Shown here piece after piece: positions 1 to 7,967 of a DNA stretch of 16,761 nucleotides. The translations under genes were made by a program, and so were the position numbers. The notes beneath the pieces are model-generated. The model ran no database searches. It saw nothing but the letters and a program-made list of their open reading frames with translations, and was not told the origin of the DNA. Numbering within the stretch: position 1 is the first letter of the stretch; each line of letters starts with the position of its first letter. The stretch is from Oxalobacteraceae bacterium UBA5157 (GTDB lineage: Bacteria; Pseudomonadota; Gammaproteobacteria; Burkholderiales; Burkholderiaceae_D), in NCBI GenBank assembly GCA_002415335.1, contig DHXL01000128.1, forward strand, positions 613 to 17,373, read 5' to 3'.

Positions 1-1
1 A

Positions 2-1963
2 TTGGCAAGCGCAACGGCAACGCTCGCTGAAACTGCCAGGCCCAGCGTCGAATCGTTCTTCCAGAATCCCGCGTTCTCAGAGATGGCCTTATCTCCCGAC
101 GGTCGCTTTGCCGGCATATTGGTGGCATCCAGCGGCGGCCGCGTGCAGCTTGCAGTGATGGACCTGGCCAGCATGACGCCCAAGGCGGTGAGCGGCTTTT
201 CCGACGCGGATATCGGCGAATTTCATTGGGTTAATAACGATCGCTTGGTTTTCAGCATGACCGACCGGCAGGTTGCCACCGGCGATATCCGCTATTACCC
301 GGGATTGTTCGCGGTCAACCGCGATGGATCGAATATGAGGACGCTGGTGGACCGGAGTCCCTATGCCCAATTCACGACCGGCACCGCCATCACCAGCAAA
401 GTCTTGCCCGGGGATACCTATTTCGCGGACATCGACCGAGCAAATACGTCCGACGATGTATTCGTGACGGAGGCGGTACGAAGCAACGTTTTTGATCTCA
501 AGGCGCTGAATCTCCTGCGCCTCAATACCAAGACTGGCCGCACCACCGAATTCGAGCGACCCGGCAACTCGGTCGACTGGATCATTGATCAAACCGGCAC
601 GCCGCGCGTCACCATGACCTTCGAGGACGGCCGTAACGCGGTCTACTACCGCGATCCCGCAAACGATAGCTGGCGCAAGATTGCTGAATTCGATGCCTTC
701 AACGGTGAAGGATTCAAGCCCTATTCGTTTGGCCCTGACGGAACCTTCTACGTATTGGCCCGCAACGGCAAGGATACCGAAGCGCTCTATCGTTATGACC
801 TGGTCAAGAATGCAATGGACTCCGAGCCGATGGTGGCGACGGCTGGCTACGATTTTCGTGGCGCCCTGGTCATGGATGGCAACAAGAAGAAGGTGATCGG
901 CGTCAATTACGAAACCGACGCGTCCGCAAGCTTATGGTTCGACGATAGCGTAAAGAAGATCCAAAAATCTGTCGACGATCTTCTTCCCGGAACCATCAAT
1001 CGGCTTTCATTCGGACGCAACTCCCAGACCACCAATGTCCTGGTTCACGCATTTTCCGACGTCCAGCCAGGCATGTACCTGATTTACGATACGGCGACCA
1101 ACAAGCTGACCCTCGTCGGAAGAGCGCAGCCGGGAGTCGATCCGAAAAAGATGGCGCTGTCCGACATGATCCATTACAAGGCGCGCGACGGGTTGGACAT
1201 CCCGGCGTATCTGAGCCTACCTCCGGGCAAGGACAAGAAAAACCTTCCCATGGTGGTATTGGTCCACGGCGGGCCATGGTTGCGCGGCAGTTCATGGAAC
1301 TGGGATGCCCAAGTCCAGTTCCTGGCCTCCCGAGGCTATGTCGTGTTGCAACCGGAATTTCGCGGCAGCACCGGGTTTGGTTTCAAGCATTACAGCGCCG
1401 GATGGAAGCAATGGGGACTTGCCATGCAAGACGACATCGCGGATGGCGCGCAATGGGCAATCTCGCAGGGCATCGCCGACCCGAAACGGATCTGTATTGC
1501 GGGTGCCAGCTACGGCGGCTACGCCAGTTTGATGGGCCTGGCGAACAACCCGGAGCTTTTTCGCTGCGGTGTCGAGTGGGTCGGAGTAACCGATATCAAT
1601 TTGATGTTCAAGTCGAGTTGGGAAAACGATGCATCTGCGGAATGGCAACGTTACGGAATGCCAATCCTGGTAGGCGATGAGACCAGCGATGCCGCCCAAT
1701 TGAAGGCGACCTCCCCCGTCAATATCGCCGAGCGTATCAGGCAGCCCTTGTTGATGGCCTATGGCGGCTCCGACCGTCGGGTCCCGATCAGGCACGGCGA
1801 ATCATTCCGCGATGCAGTCATGCCGCACAATCCGGACGTCGAGTGGATCGACTACCCGGAAGAAGGTCATGGCTGGGCGCTAGTGAAAAACCGAGTGGAT
1901 TTTTGGACGCGCGTGGAGAGCTTTCTTGAAAAGAATATAGGGAAAGGCGCTCCGTCTCGGTGA
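2..1963 (+). CDS. S9 family serine peptidase (prolyl oligopeptidase type), 5'-partial
   Basis: Exported serine peptidase that should cleave short peptides. About 653 residues are visible. Residues ~25-390 fit the N-terminal beta-propeller that filters substrates, and ~395-650 are the alpha/beta-hydrolase catalytic domain. The oxyanion-region motif HGGPW lies at ~422-426. The catalytic triad is visible: Ser503 in GASYGG, Asp591 in GGSD and His623 in EEGHGW. The first visible residues (LASATATLAETARP) look like the end of a signal peptide with an Ala-x-Ala-type cleavage region. The true start therefore lies left of the window, and the TTG at base 2 should not be taken as the initiator. The protein is probably periplasmic. 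The next gene is an exported M16 protease 102 bp downstream on the same strand. Family assignment is firm from the triad; the exact specificity (dipeptidyl versus acylaminoacyl type) cannot be read from sequence. Confidence 0.93.
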   Translation: MASATATLAETARPSVESFFQNPAFSEMALSPDGRFAGILVASSGGRVQLAVMDLASMTPKAVSGFSDADIGEFHWVNNDRLVFSMTDRQVATGDIRYYPGLFAVNRDGSNMRTLVDRSPYAQFTTGTAITSKVLPGDTYFADIDRANTSDDVFVTEAVRSNVFDLKALNLLRLNTKTGRTTEFERPGNSVDWIIDQTGTPRVTMTFEDGRNAVYYRDPANDSWRKIAEFDAFNGEGFKPYSFGPDGTFYVLARNGKDTEALYRYDLVKNAMDSEPMVATAGYDFRGALVMDGNKKKVIGVNYETDASASLWFDDSVKKIQKSVDDLLPGTINRLSFGRNSQTTNVLVHAFSDVQPGMYLIYDTATNKLTLVGRAQPGVDPKKMALSDMIHYKARDGLDIPAYLSLPPGKDKKNLPMVVLVHGGPWLRGSSWNWDAQVQFLASRGYVVLQPEFRGSTGFGFKHYSAGWKQWGLAMQDDIADGAQWAISQGIADPKRICIAGASYGGYASLMGLANNPELFRCGVEWVGVTDINLMFKSSWENDASAEWQRYGMPILVGDETSDAAQLKATSPVNIAERIRQPLLMAYGGSDRRVPIRHGESFRDAVMPHNPDVEWIDYPEEGHGWALVKNRVDFWTRVESFLEKNIGKGAPSR

Positions 1964-2028
1964 AATCGCTGAAGCAAGAGTGGTCCAGAACTCGCTGATC
2001 GCGCCGTGCCGCGAGGTGTTGGTTTCGC

Positions 2029-2034
2029 TATACT
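2029..2034 (+). promoter_or_regulatory. Possible -10 box ahead of the M16 pair
   Basis: TATACT lies 31 bases before the preferred ATG of the first M16 gene. No convincing -35 hexamer sits 16-18 bases upstream (the 17-bp position reads GTGCCG), so this is a weak candidate. Its position inside the upstream extension of the reading frame also argues that translation starts downstream of it, at 2066. Confidence 0.3.
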
Positions 2035-2065
2035 CCATCTTCTCGCTCCAATCGACAAGGCAACC

Positions 2066-4843
2066 ATGGCGCTTCAAAACGTGAGACGCGCGTACTGCGC
2101 ACCATTCTGCACACTATTGCTGATTGCAATATTTGCACTCCTGCCGCGCATCTCTGCCGGGCAAGCCTTACCCAAGGGCGTCACCAGGATCACCGCAATC
2201 GAAGGCATCACCGAATACCGTCTCACCAACGGTCTGAAGATCCTGCTGCTGCCCGATGCATCCAAGCCAACCGTCACGGTCAATATCACTTACCTGGTCG
2301 GATCGCGGCATGAGAATTACGGCGAAACCGGGATGGCGCATCTGCTCGAACACATGATGTTCAAGGGCACGCCGAAGATTCCGAAGATCGACCAGGAATT
2401 CAATCAGCGCGGCATGCAATCGAATGCGACGACCTCGCTCGACCGCACCAATTTCTATGAGCTGTTCCCGGCCGACAAGGACAACCTGAAATGGGCGCTC
2501 GACATGGAGGCCGACCGCATGGTGCACTCCTTCATCGCGAAAAAGGACCTCGACTCGGAAATGACGGTGGTGCGCAACGAATTCGAGAGCGGCGAGAATT
2601 CGCCGTTTGACGTGATGATGAAGCGCATGCAAAGCGTGGCTTACGATTGGCATAGCTACGGCCGCGCCACCATCGGCAATCGCAGCGACATCGAAAACGT
2701 CAAGATCGAAAATCTGCAGGCGTTCTATCACCTGTACTACCAACCGGACGACGCGGTGCTGCTGGTCGCCGGCAAGTTCGACCCGGCGCAGACACTGGGC
2801 TGGATCGCGCATGCATTCGGCCCCATCCCGAAGCCCACGCGCAGGCTGCCGCAATTCTGGACCGTCGAGCCGACCCAGGACGGCGAGCGCAGCTTCCGCG
2901 TGCGGCGCGCCGGCGATATCCAGATCGTCGCGGTGGCGTACAAGGTGCCGAGCGAGTTGCATACCGACAGCGACGCGCTATCGTTCGCAGTCGATATCCT
3001 GGCCGACACCCCGAACGGACGCTTGCATAAGCAACTGGTCGACAGCGGCAAGGCGACGCAAGTCTTCAGCTACGGCGTGAATGGCTTTGCGCCGGGGCTG
3101 CAGGTCATCGGTGCCGTCGTCAAGCTCGGCACCCCGGTCGAGCCGGTGCGTGATGCACTGATCGCGGCGATCGAGGATTTCCACAAGACGCCGCCGACCC
3201 CGGAAGAAATGGAGCGCGTGCGTCGCAGCTATGCCAACCAGTCCGAGAAAGTCCTGGACGATCCGCAGCAGGTCGGCCTGGCTCTGTCGGAAGCGATCGC
3301 GCTCGGCGACTGGCGCCTGTTCTTCCAGAACCGCGATGCGCAGGCAAACGTAGGCGCCGAACAGGTAGCGGCGGCGGCCGCGCGCTACTTCAAACGCGAT
3401 AACCGCATCGTTGGCATCTTTCTCCCGGAAAGCCAGCCGCAGCGCGCCGAGATCCCGGCGGCACCAAGCGCGGAGCAACTGATGCAGGGCTATAAGGTCA
3501 AGCAGCAGAGCGCTACCTCGGAAGCATTCGACCCGTCGCAAGCCAATATCGATGCGCGCACCCAGCGGCAGAAAATCGGCGGACTGGAGGTGGCGCTGCT
3601 ACCGAAAAAGAATCGCGGCGAAACCGTGGCCGTGGTGCTGAACCTGCATTGGGGCGACGAGAAAAGCCTGTTCGGCCAGAAGGCCGTCTCCACGGTCACA
3701 AGCGACATGCTGATGCGCGGTAATCGAGACTTCAGCCGCGCACAACTGGCCGATGAAATGGCCAAGCTCAAGATGAGCGGCAACGTTTACCATTTCGAGA
3801 CCACCCGCGCGAATCTGTCTGCCGCGCTGAAGTTAAGCGCGCAAGTGCTGAAGGAGCCGACTTTCCCTGCTACCGAATTCGAGCAATTGCGTTTCCAAAT
3901 GCTGGTCGGTATCGAGTCGATGCGCAACGACCCGCGCGTGCGTGCGTCGGAAACCATGGGACAGCACTTCAACCTGTATCCGAAGGGTGACTGGCGTGCA
4001 TTCGAGACGATTGACGAGACCATCGCCGATCTCAAGGCCGTGACCCTGGACGACGTGAAGACCTTCCACAAGAATTTTTATGGCGCCTCGAAAGGCGAAC
4101 TGGCCATCGTTGGCGACTTCGATGCGGCGGCCACCGCCAAGGTGATCCGGCAAGCGTTCGGCAACTGGCAAAGCGCGGCGCCCTATACGCGCCTGAGCGA
4201 GCGCTATGCGGATGTCGCGGCCATTCACAGGAACATTGATACGCCCGACAAGGAGAACGGCGTCTACAGCGCGCGCATCAACCTCGACTTGCGCGATGAC
4301 GATGCCGATTTTCCGGCCCTGGACGTCGCCAATTATATTTTCGGCGGAGGCGCATCCCTGAATTCCCGGCTGATGGAGCGGATCCGCCAAAAGGACGGCT
4401 TATCGTACGGCGGCGACTCGGACTTGACAGCCGGCTCGCTCGACCGGGCCGGCAGCTTCGTCATCAGCGCCATCGCGGCACCGCAGAATCTGGCCAAGGT
4501 CGACGCCGCGGTCAAGGACGAATTGGCGCGCGCGCTGAAGGACGGCTTCAGCGAGGAAGAAGTCGCGCGCGCCAAGTCCGGCATCGTGCAACAGCGCATG
4601 CAAGCCCGCGCGCAAGATGCCAGCCTGGCTTACGGATGGAGCAGTTTTCTTTACCTGAACCGCAGCTTCGCGTGGAGCAAAGCATTCGACGACAAAATCA
4701 ACGCGTTGAGCGCCGCACAAGTCAACGCGGCATTCCGCAAGGCGATTGACCCGTCCAAGCTGACGGTGGTGCTGGCCGGCGACCAGGCTAAAGCAAGAGC
4801 GGCGAGCAAGGAATCTACCCCACCGATAGCAAGGAAGAAATGA
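2066..4843 (+). CDS. M16 family zinc metallopeptidase, exported (first of tandem pair)
   Basis: Predicted periplasmic zinc endopeptidase of the pitrilysin/insulinase family, acting on peptides or small unfolded proteins. The start at 2066 is preferred over an in-frame ATG at 2006. An AAGG at 2057-2060 stands 5 bases before it, and the protein then opens with a normal signal peptide (basic MALQNVRRAY, hydrophobic LLLIAIFALL, cleavage near ISAGQA). That gives 925 residues, the usual size for a four-domain single-chain M16 enzyme. The zinc motif HLLEH is at 92-96 and the third ligand Glu172 (in NEFE) lies exactly 76 residues after the motif. The second half (from about residue 530) has the fold's repeat, but the equivalent site is degenerate (VTSDMLMRG), as expected for the inactive half. 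The Arg/Tyr-type segment RIRQKDGLSYG is near residue 775. The stop codon overlaps the start of the paralogue downstream. Confidence 0.95.
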   Translation: MALQNVRRAYCAPFCTLLLIAIFALLPRISAGQALPKGVTRITAIEGITEYRLTNGLKILLLPDASKPTVTVNITYLVGSRHENYGETGMAHLLEHMMFKGTPKIPKIDQEFNQRGMQSNATTSLDRTNFYELFPADKDNLKWALDMEADRMVHSFIAKKDLDSEMTVVRNEFESGENSPFDVMMKRMQSVAYDWHSYGRATIGNRSDIENVKIENLQAFYHLYYQPDDAVLLVAGKFDPAQTLGWIAHAFGPIPKPTRRLPQFWTVEPTQDGERSFRVRRAGDIQIVAVAYKVPSELHTDSDALSFAVDILADTPNGRLHKQLVDSGKATQVFSYGVNGFAPGLQVIGAVVKLGTPVEPVRDALIAAIEDFHKTPPTPEEMERVRRSYANQSEKVLDDPQQVGLALSEAIALGDWRLFFQNRDAQANVGAEQVAAAAARYFKRDNRIVGIFLPESQPQRAEIPAAPSAEQLMQGYKVKQQSATSEAFDPSQANIDARTQRQKIGGLEVALLPKKNRGETVAVVLNLHWGDEKSLFGQKAVSTVTSDMLMRGNRDFSRAQLADEMAKLKMSGNVYHFETTRANLSAALKLSAQVLKEPTFPATEFEQLRFQMLVGIESMRNDPRVRASETMGQHFNLYPKGDWRAFETIDETIADLKAVTLDDVKTFHKNFYGASKGELAIVGDFDAAATAKVIRQAFGNWQSAAPYTRLSERYADVAAIHRNIDTPDKENGVYSARINLDLRDDDADFPALDVANYIFGGGASLNSRLMERIRQKDGLSYGGDSDLTAGSLDRAGSFVISAIAAPQNLAKVDAAVKDELARALKDGFSEEEVARAKSGIVQQRMQARAQDASLAYGWSSFLYLNRSFAWSKAFDDKINALSAAQVNAAFRKAIDPSKLTVVLAGDQAKARAASKESTPPIARKK
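4831..4837 (+). promoter_or_regulatory. Ribosome binding site inside the M16 gene overlap
   Basis: AAGGAAG lies within the last codons of the first M16 gene, just before two consecutive ATG codons at 4840 and 4843. Measured from the AGGA core, spacing is 4 bases to the first ATG and 7 to the second. Initiation at 4843 is therefore at least as likely as at 4840. The ATGA overlap with the upstream stop suggests translational coupling. Confidence 0.6.
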
Positions 4844-7578
4844 TGCAACTATTTGCAAGACAGCGTTATGCCGCGATCTTCCTGGCAAGCGTATTGGCGA
4901 TCGTCGTCAACATCTCGGCGGCGCAAACCCTGCCGGCCGGCATGGCGCGCGTCACTGCAGTCGAAGGCATTACCGAATATCGACTCGACAATGGCCTGAA
5001 GGTACTGTTGTTTCCCGACGCGTCGAAGCCGACCGTCACGGTCAATGTGACCTACCTGGTCGGATCGCGGCATGAAAACTACGGCGAAACCGGGATGGCG
5101 CATCTGCTTGAACATATGATGTTCAAGGGCACGCCCGGCCATCCCAAGCTGGCGCAGGATTTCACGACGCGCGGCATGCGCTGGAACGGCACGACCTGGC
5201 TCGACCGCACCAATTTCTATGAATTGTTCGACGCCGGCGGCGACAATCTGAAGTGGGCGATCGAGATGGAAGCAGACCGCATGGTGCATTCGAATATCGC
5301 CAGAAAAGATCTCGACACCGAGATGACCGTGGTGCGCAATGAATTCGAGAATGGCGAAAACTCGCCGTTCAGCGTCCTGCTCAAGCGCATGCAAAGCATC
5401 GCCTTCGATTGGCACAATTACGGCCATGCGACGATCGGCAACCGCAGCGATATCGAGCACGTGAAAATCGCCAATCTGCAAGCGTTCTACCGCACTTACT
5501 ACCAGCCCGACAATGCGGTGTTGCTGGTCGCCGGAAAATTCGACGCGGTGCAAACCCTGGACTGGATCGCGCATGCTTTCGGGCCGATCGCAAAGCCGGC
5601 GCGCGCGCTGCCCGAATTCTGGACGGTGGAGCCGACCCAGGATGGCGACCGCAGTTTCACCGTGCGCCGCAAGGGCGACATCCAGCTGATCGACGTAGGC
5701 TACAAGAGCCCTGGTACGCTGCACCGCGACAGCGATGCGCTCGACTTTGCCTGCCAGATCCTGGCCGACACACCGAACGGGCGCCTGCACAAGCTCCTGG
5801 TGGAAAGCGGCAAGGCGGCCGAAGTGTTCCATTACGGGTTGAACGGCTACGCGCCCGGCATGCAAATTCTTGGCGCGGTCGTCAAGAAAGGCGAGGCGGT
5901 CGCACCGGTACGCGACGCGCTGGTCGGTGCCATCGAAGCATTCAGCAAAACACCGCCGACCCCGGAGGAAATGGAGCGGGTGCGGCGCGACTACGCGAAC
6001 CGCATAGAAAGAACGCTGAGCGACCCGGAAAAAGTCGGCATCGCGCTGTCCGAATCGATTGCGCTCGGCGATTGGCGCCTGCTGTTCCACAGGCGCGATC
6101 TGGCCACCAAGGTCACAGCCGAGCAAGTGGCCGCCGTGGCCGCGCGCTACTTCAAGCGCGACAACCGGATCGTCGGTACCTTCCTGCCGGAAGATCATCC
6201 GCAGCGCGCCGAGATTCCGGCAGCGCCGGCGGTAGCCACCGTGATGCAGGATTTCAAGGCGGGAACACAGGCCGCCGCCGCCGAGGCATTCGATCCGTCG
6301 CAAGCCAATATCGATGCACGCACGGTGCGTAGCAAGGTCGGCGGCCTCGATCTGGCGCTGCTGGCAAAAAAGAATCGCGGCGAGACCGTCGCGGTGACGC
6401 TGCGCTTGCACTGGGGCGATGAGAAAACGCTGTTCGGCAAGAAGACCGTGTCCGACATGACGAACGCCATGTTGATGCGCGGCAGCAGCGGATTCACGCG
6501 CGATCAGTTGGCCGACGAATTCTCCAAGCTCAAGATCACCGGCAATCCGTTCCGCTTCGAGACGACGCGCGCGCATCTGGACGAGGCGCTGCGCCTGGTC
6601 GCGCACGTGCTGCAGGAGCCGGCTTTTCCGCAAAGCGAGTTCGAGCAATTGCGCCAGCAAACGCTGGTTGACATCGACGCGATGCGCAACGACCCGCAGA
6701 CGCTGGCGCGGCAAGCCATCGCTGAGCATTTCAATGTGTATCCGCAAGGTGATTGGCGCGCGGTCGCAACCATCGACCAGATGGCCGCCAATGTGAAGGC
6801 GGTGTCGCTGGCGGACGTAAAAGCCTTCCATAAGGATTTCTACGGCGCATCCAAGGGCGAACTGGCGATCGTCGGCGATTTCGATGCGAGCGCCGCGACC
6901 AAAGTGGTGGCACAGGCATTCGGCCAGTGGAAGAGCGCGGCGCCGTATACCCGCGTGGCGCAACGCTACGCCGACGTCATGCCGGTTCGCGAGAACATCA
7001 ATACGCCCGACAAGGAAAACGGCTTTTACAGCGCGCGCCTCAATCTCGATATGCGCGATGACGATCCCGACTTTCCCGCGATGACGGTCGCGAATTACAT
7101 ATTTGGCGGCGCAGGGATCAACTCGCGCGTGATGCAACGGATTCGCCAAAAGGACGGCCTGTCGTACGGCTGCGGCTCCGGTCTCGCGGTGGACTCGCTT
7201 GATCGTGCCGCCCATTTCAGCATGGGCGCGATCGCTGCACCGCAAAACCTGGCGAAAGTCGATGCCGCGCTCAAGGAAGAATTGGTGCGCGCCTTGAAGG
7301 ACGGCTTCAGCACCGATGAAGTCGCGCGCGCCAAGACCGGCTTGCTGCAAACCCGGGCGCAAAACCGCGCACAAGACGGTGTCCTGGCAGCCGGCTGGAG
7401 CAGCTTCCTGTATCTCGGCCGCACCTTCGCCTGGAGCAAGGCGTTCGAGGACAAGCTCAGCGCGCTCACCGTCGAGCAAGTCAATGCTGCGTTCCGCAAG
7501 GCGATCGATCCGGCCAGGCTGACCGTCGTCATGGCAGGTGATCATGCAAAGATCAAGGCGGCCGCGGTCAAGCCTTGA
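4840..7578 (+). CDS. M16 family zinc metallopeptidase, exported (second of tandem pair)
   Basis: Close paralogue of the preceding gene; long blocks are identical or nearly so, for example ASKPTVTVN, LVGSRHENYGETGMAHLLEH and IRQKDGLSYG. It is 912 residues from ATG 4840, or 911 from ATG 4843. The signal peptide is MMQLFARQRYAAIFLASVLA followed by an Ala-rich cleavage region near NISAAQT. The zinc site is His88-Leu-Leu-Glu91-His92 with Glu168 76 residues later. The C-terminal half again lacks the zinc motif (MTNAMLMRG at the equivalent place). Since both paralogues keep every catalytic residue, they are likely two active enzymes, perhaps of different specificity, rather than an active/inactive heterodimer. 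Local differences near the substrate cleft (MRWNGTTW here, MQSNATTS in the first copy) support divergence. ATGA overlap with the upstream gene implies one transcript. Confidence 0.95.
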   Translation: MMQLFARQRYAAIFLASVLAIVVNISAAQTLPAGMARVTAVEGITEYRLDNGLKVLLFPDASKPTVTVNVTYLVGSRHENYGETGMAHLLEHMMFKGTPGHPKLAQDFTTRGMRWNGTTWLDRTNFYELFDAGGDNLKWAIEMEADRMVHSNIARKDLDTEMTVVRNEFENGENSPFSVLLKRMQSIAFDWHNYGHATIGNRSDIEHVKIANLQAFYRTYYQPDNAVLLVAGKFDAVQTLDWIAHAFGPIAKPARALPEFWTVEPTQDGDRSFTVRRKGDIQLIDVGYKSPGTLHRDSDALDFACQILADTPNGRLHKLLVESGKAAEVFHYGLNGYAPGMQILGAVVKKGEAVAPVRDALVGAIEAFSKTPPTPEEMERVRRDYANRIERTLSDPEKVGIALSESIALGDWRLLFHRRDLATKVTAEQVAAVAARYFKRDNRIVGTFLPEDHPQRAEIPAAPAVATVMQDFKAGTQAAAAEAFDPSQANIDARTVRSKVGGLDLALLAKKNRGETVAVTLRLHWGDEKTLFGKKTVSDMTNAMLMRGSSGFTRDQLADEFSKLKITGNPFRFETTRAHLDEALRLVAHVLQEPAFPQSEFEQLRQQTLVDIDAMRNDPQTLARQAIAEHFNVYPQGDWRAVATIDQMAANVKAVSLADVKAFHKDFYGASKGELAIVGDFDASAATKVVAQAFGQWKSAAPYTRVAQRYADVMPVRENINTPDKENGFYSARLNLDMRDDDPDFPAMTVANYIFGGAGINSRVMQRIRQKDGLSYGCGSGLAVDSLDRAAHFSMGAIAAPQNLAKVDAALKEELVRALKDGFSTDEVARAKTGLLQTRAQNRAQDGVLAAGWSSFLYLGRTFAWSKAFEDKLSALTVEQVNAAFRKAIDPARLTVVMAGDHAKIKAAAVKP

Positions 7579-7616
7579 GACGCGGCGCGCGCAGGGCCCG
7601 GTGAAGCGCGCCAGCG

Positions 7617-7660
7617 CGGTAAAGCGCTGCCAGTCGGGCACGCGTTACAAAACTTTACCG
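7617..7660. repeat. Inverted repeat downstream of the M16 operon
   Basis: CGGTAAAG at 7617-7624 is matched perfectly by CTTTACCG at 7653-7660, with a 28-base loop. It starts 38 bases after the stop of the second M16 gene. No run of T follows, so it does not qualify as a simple intrinsic terminator. It might be a transcript-end structure or an operator left from the broken kinase locus. Confidence 0.3.
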
Positions 7661-7731
7661 GGCGCTCATGGTTCAGCAACAGGCGCCGCCTACAGTGTCC
7701 ACGGCGGCGTATTTCGAACGTTGCATCGCAT

Positions 7732-7917
7732 AGCATCCGGCTCGAAATGTGCGACAACGGGCCGGGTGTGCCGGCGGCACAGCGCAAGCATATTTTTGAG
7801 CGTTATACCGGCTGCCGGTCGACATCGAAGCCGCGTGACCGTGACTATCGCCCGCGCCGGGACCTAAGCGCTGCAGCCCGCCGCAGCCTCGTTCTGAATC
7901 AAATCAAAATCGCTTGA
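7732..7917 (+). pseudogene. Remnant of a sensor histidine kinase ATPase domain
   Basis: The spacer between the M16 pair and the merR gene contains, in one frame, SIRLEMCDNGPGVPAA followed by QRKHIFERY (7732-7809). This matches the G1 box (DNGPGVP) and the following F-box-like segment (IFERF/Y) of HATPase_c domains in two-component sensor kinases. Nothing upstream in this frame resembles the dimerisation helix or N box. After ERY the glycine-rich G2 box (GLGL) is missing, and the frame runs through Arg-rich sequence to a TGA at 7915-7917. This is therefore a scrap of a lost kinase gene, not a working protein. The only ORF with an ATG across this stretch is in another frame and looks like noise. 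Chance similarity is possible, but two boxes in the right order and spacing make it unlikely. Confidence 0.5.
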
Positions 7918-7944
7918 CCATGACGTTGCGTCAGGCTCTATCTT
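7914..7944 (+). promoter_or_regulatory. MerR-type promoter with 19-bp spacer and dyad operator
   Basis: The -35 TTGACC (7914-7919) and -10 TATCTT (7939-7944) are separated by 19 bp, the overlong spacing typical of promoters that MerR-family proteins activate by DNA untwisting. The spacer holds the perfect dyad TGACG-TTG-CGTCA (7921-7933), which extends outward with further matches (GA at 7916-7917 with TC at 7937-7938). The start of merR lies 23 bases after the -10 and is preceded by AGAGGA at 7955-7960. The layout implies autoregulation of merR together with the downstream exporter. Confidence 0.75.
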
Positions 7945-7967
7945 GCCCCTAACGAGAGGAAATCACG

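Noticed and set aside
2006..2065. Upstream ATG extending the first M16 protein by 20 residues.
   Set aside because: It would place a non-hydrophobic lead before a good signal peptide and overlaps a TATACT box. The ATG at 2066 has an AAGG ribosome site.
4849..7641. A 930-codon open frame on the minus strand, antisense to the second M16 gene.
   Set aside because: It is codon-aligned with the sense gene, so stops would arise only from sense codons TTA, CTA and TCA, which this GC-rich gene avoids. The translation shows no family motif. The sense frame has complete catalytic motifs. The same phase is also long-open opposite the first M16 gene.
7538..7867. A 109-codon plus-strand frame across the end of the M16 gene and the spacer.
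   Set aside because: Low-complexity Arg-rich translation overlapping the M16 end; the kinase-like residues are in a different frame.
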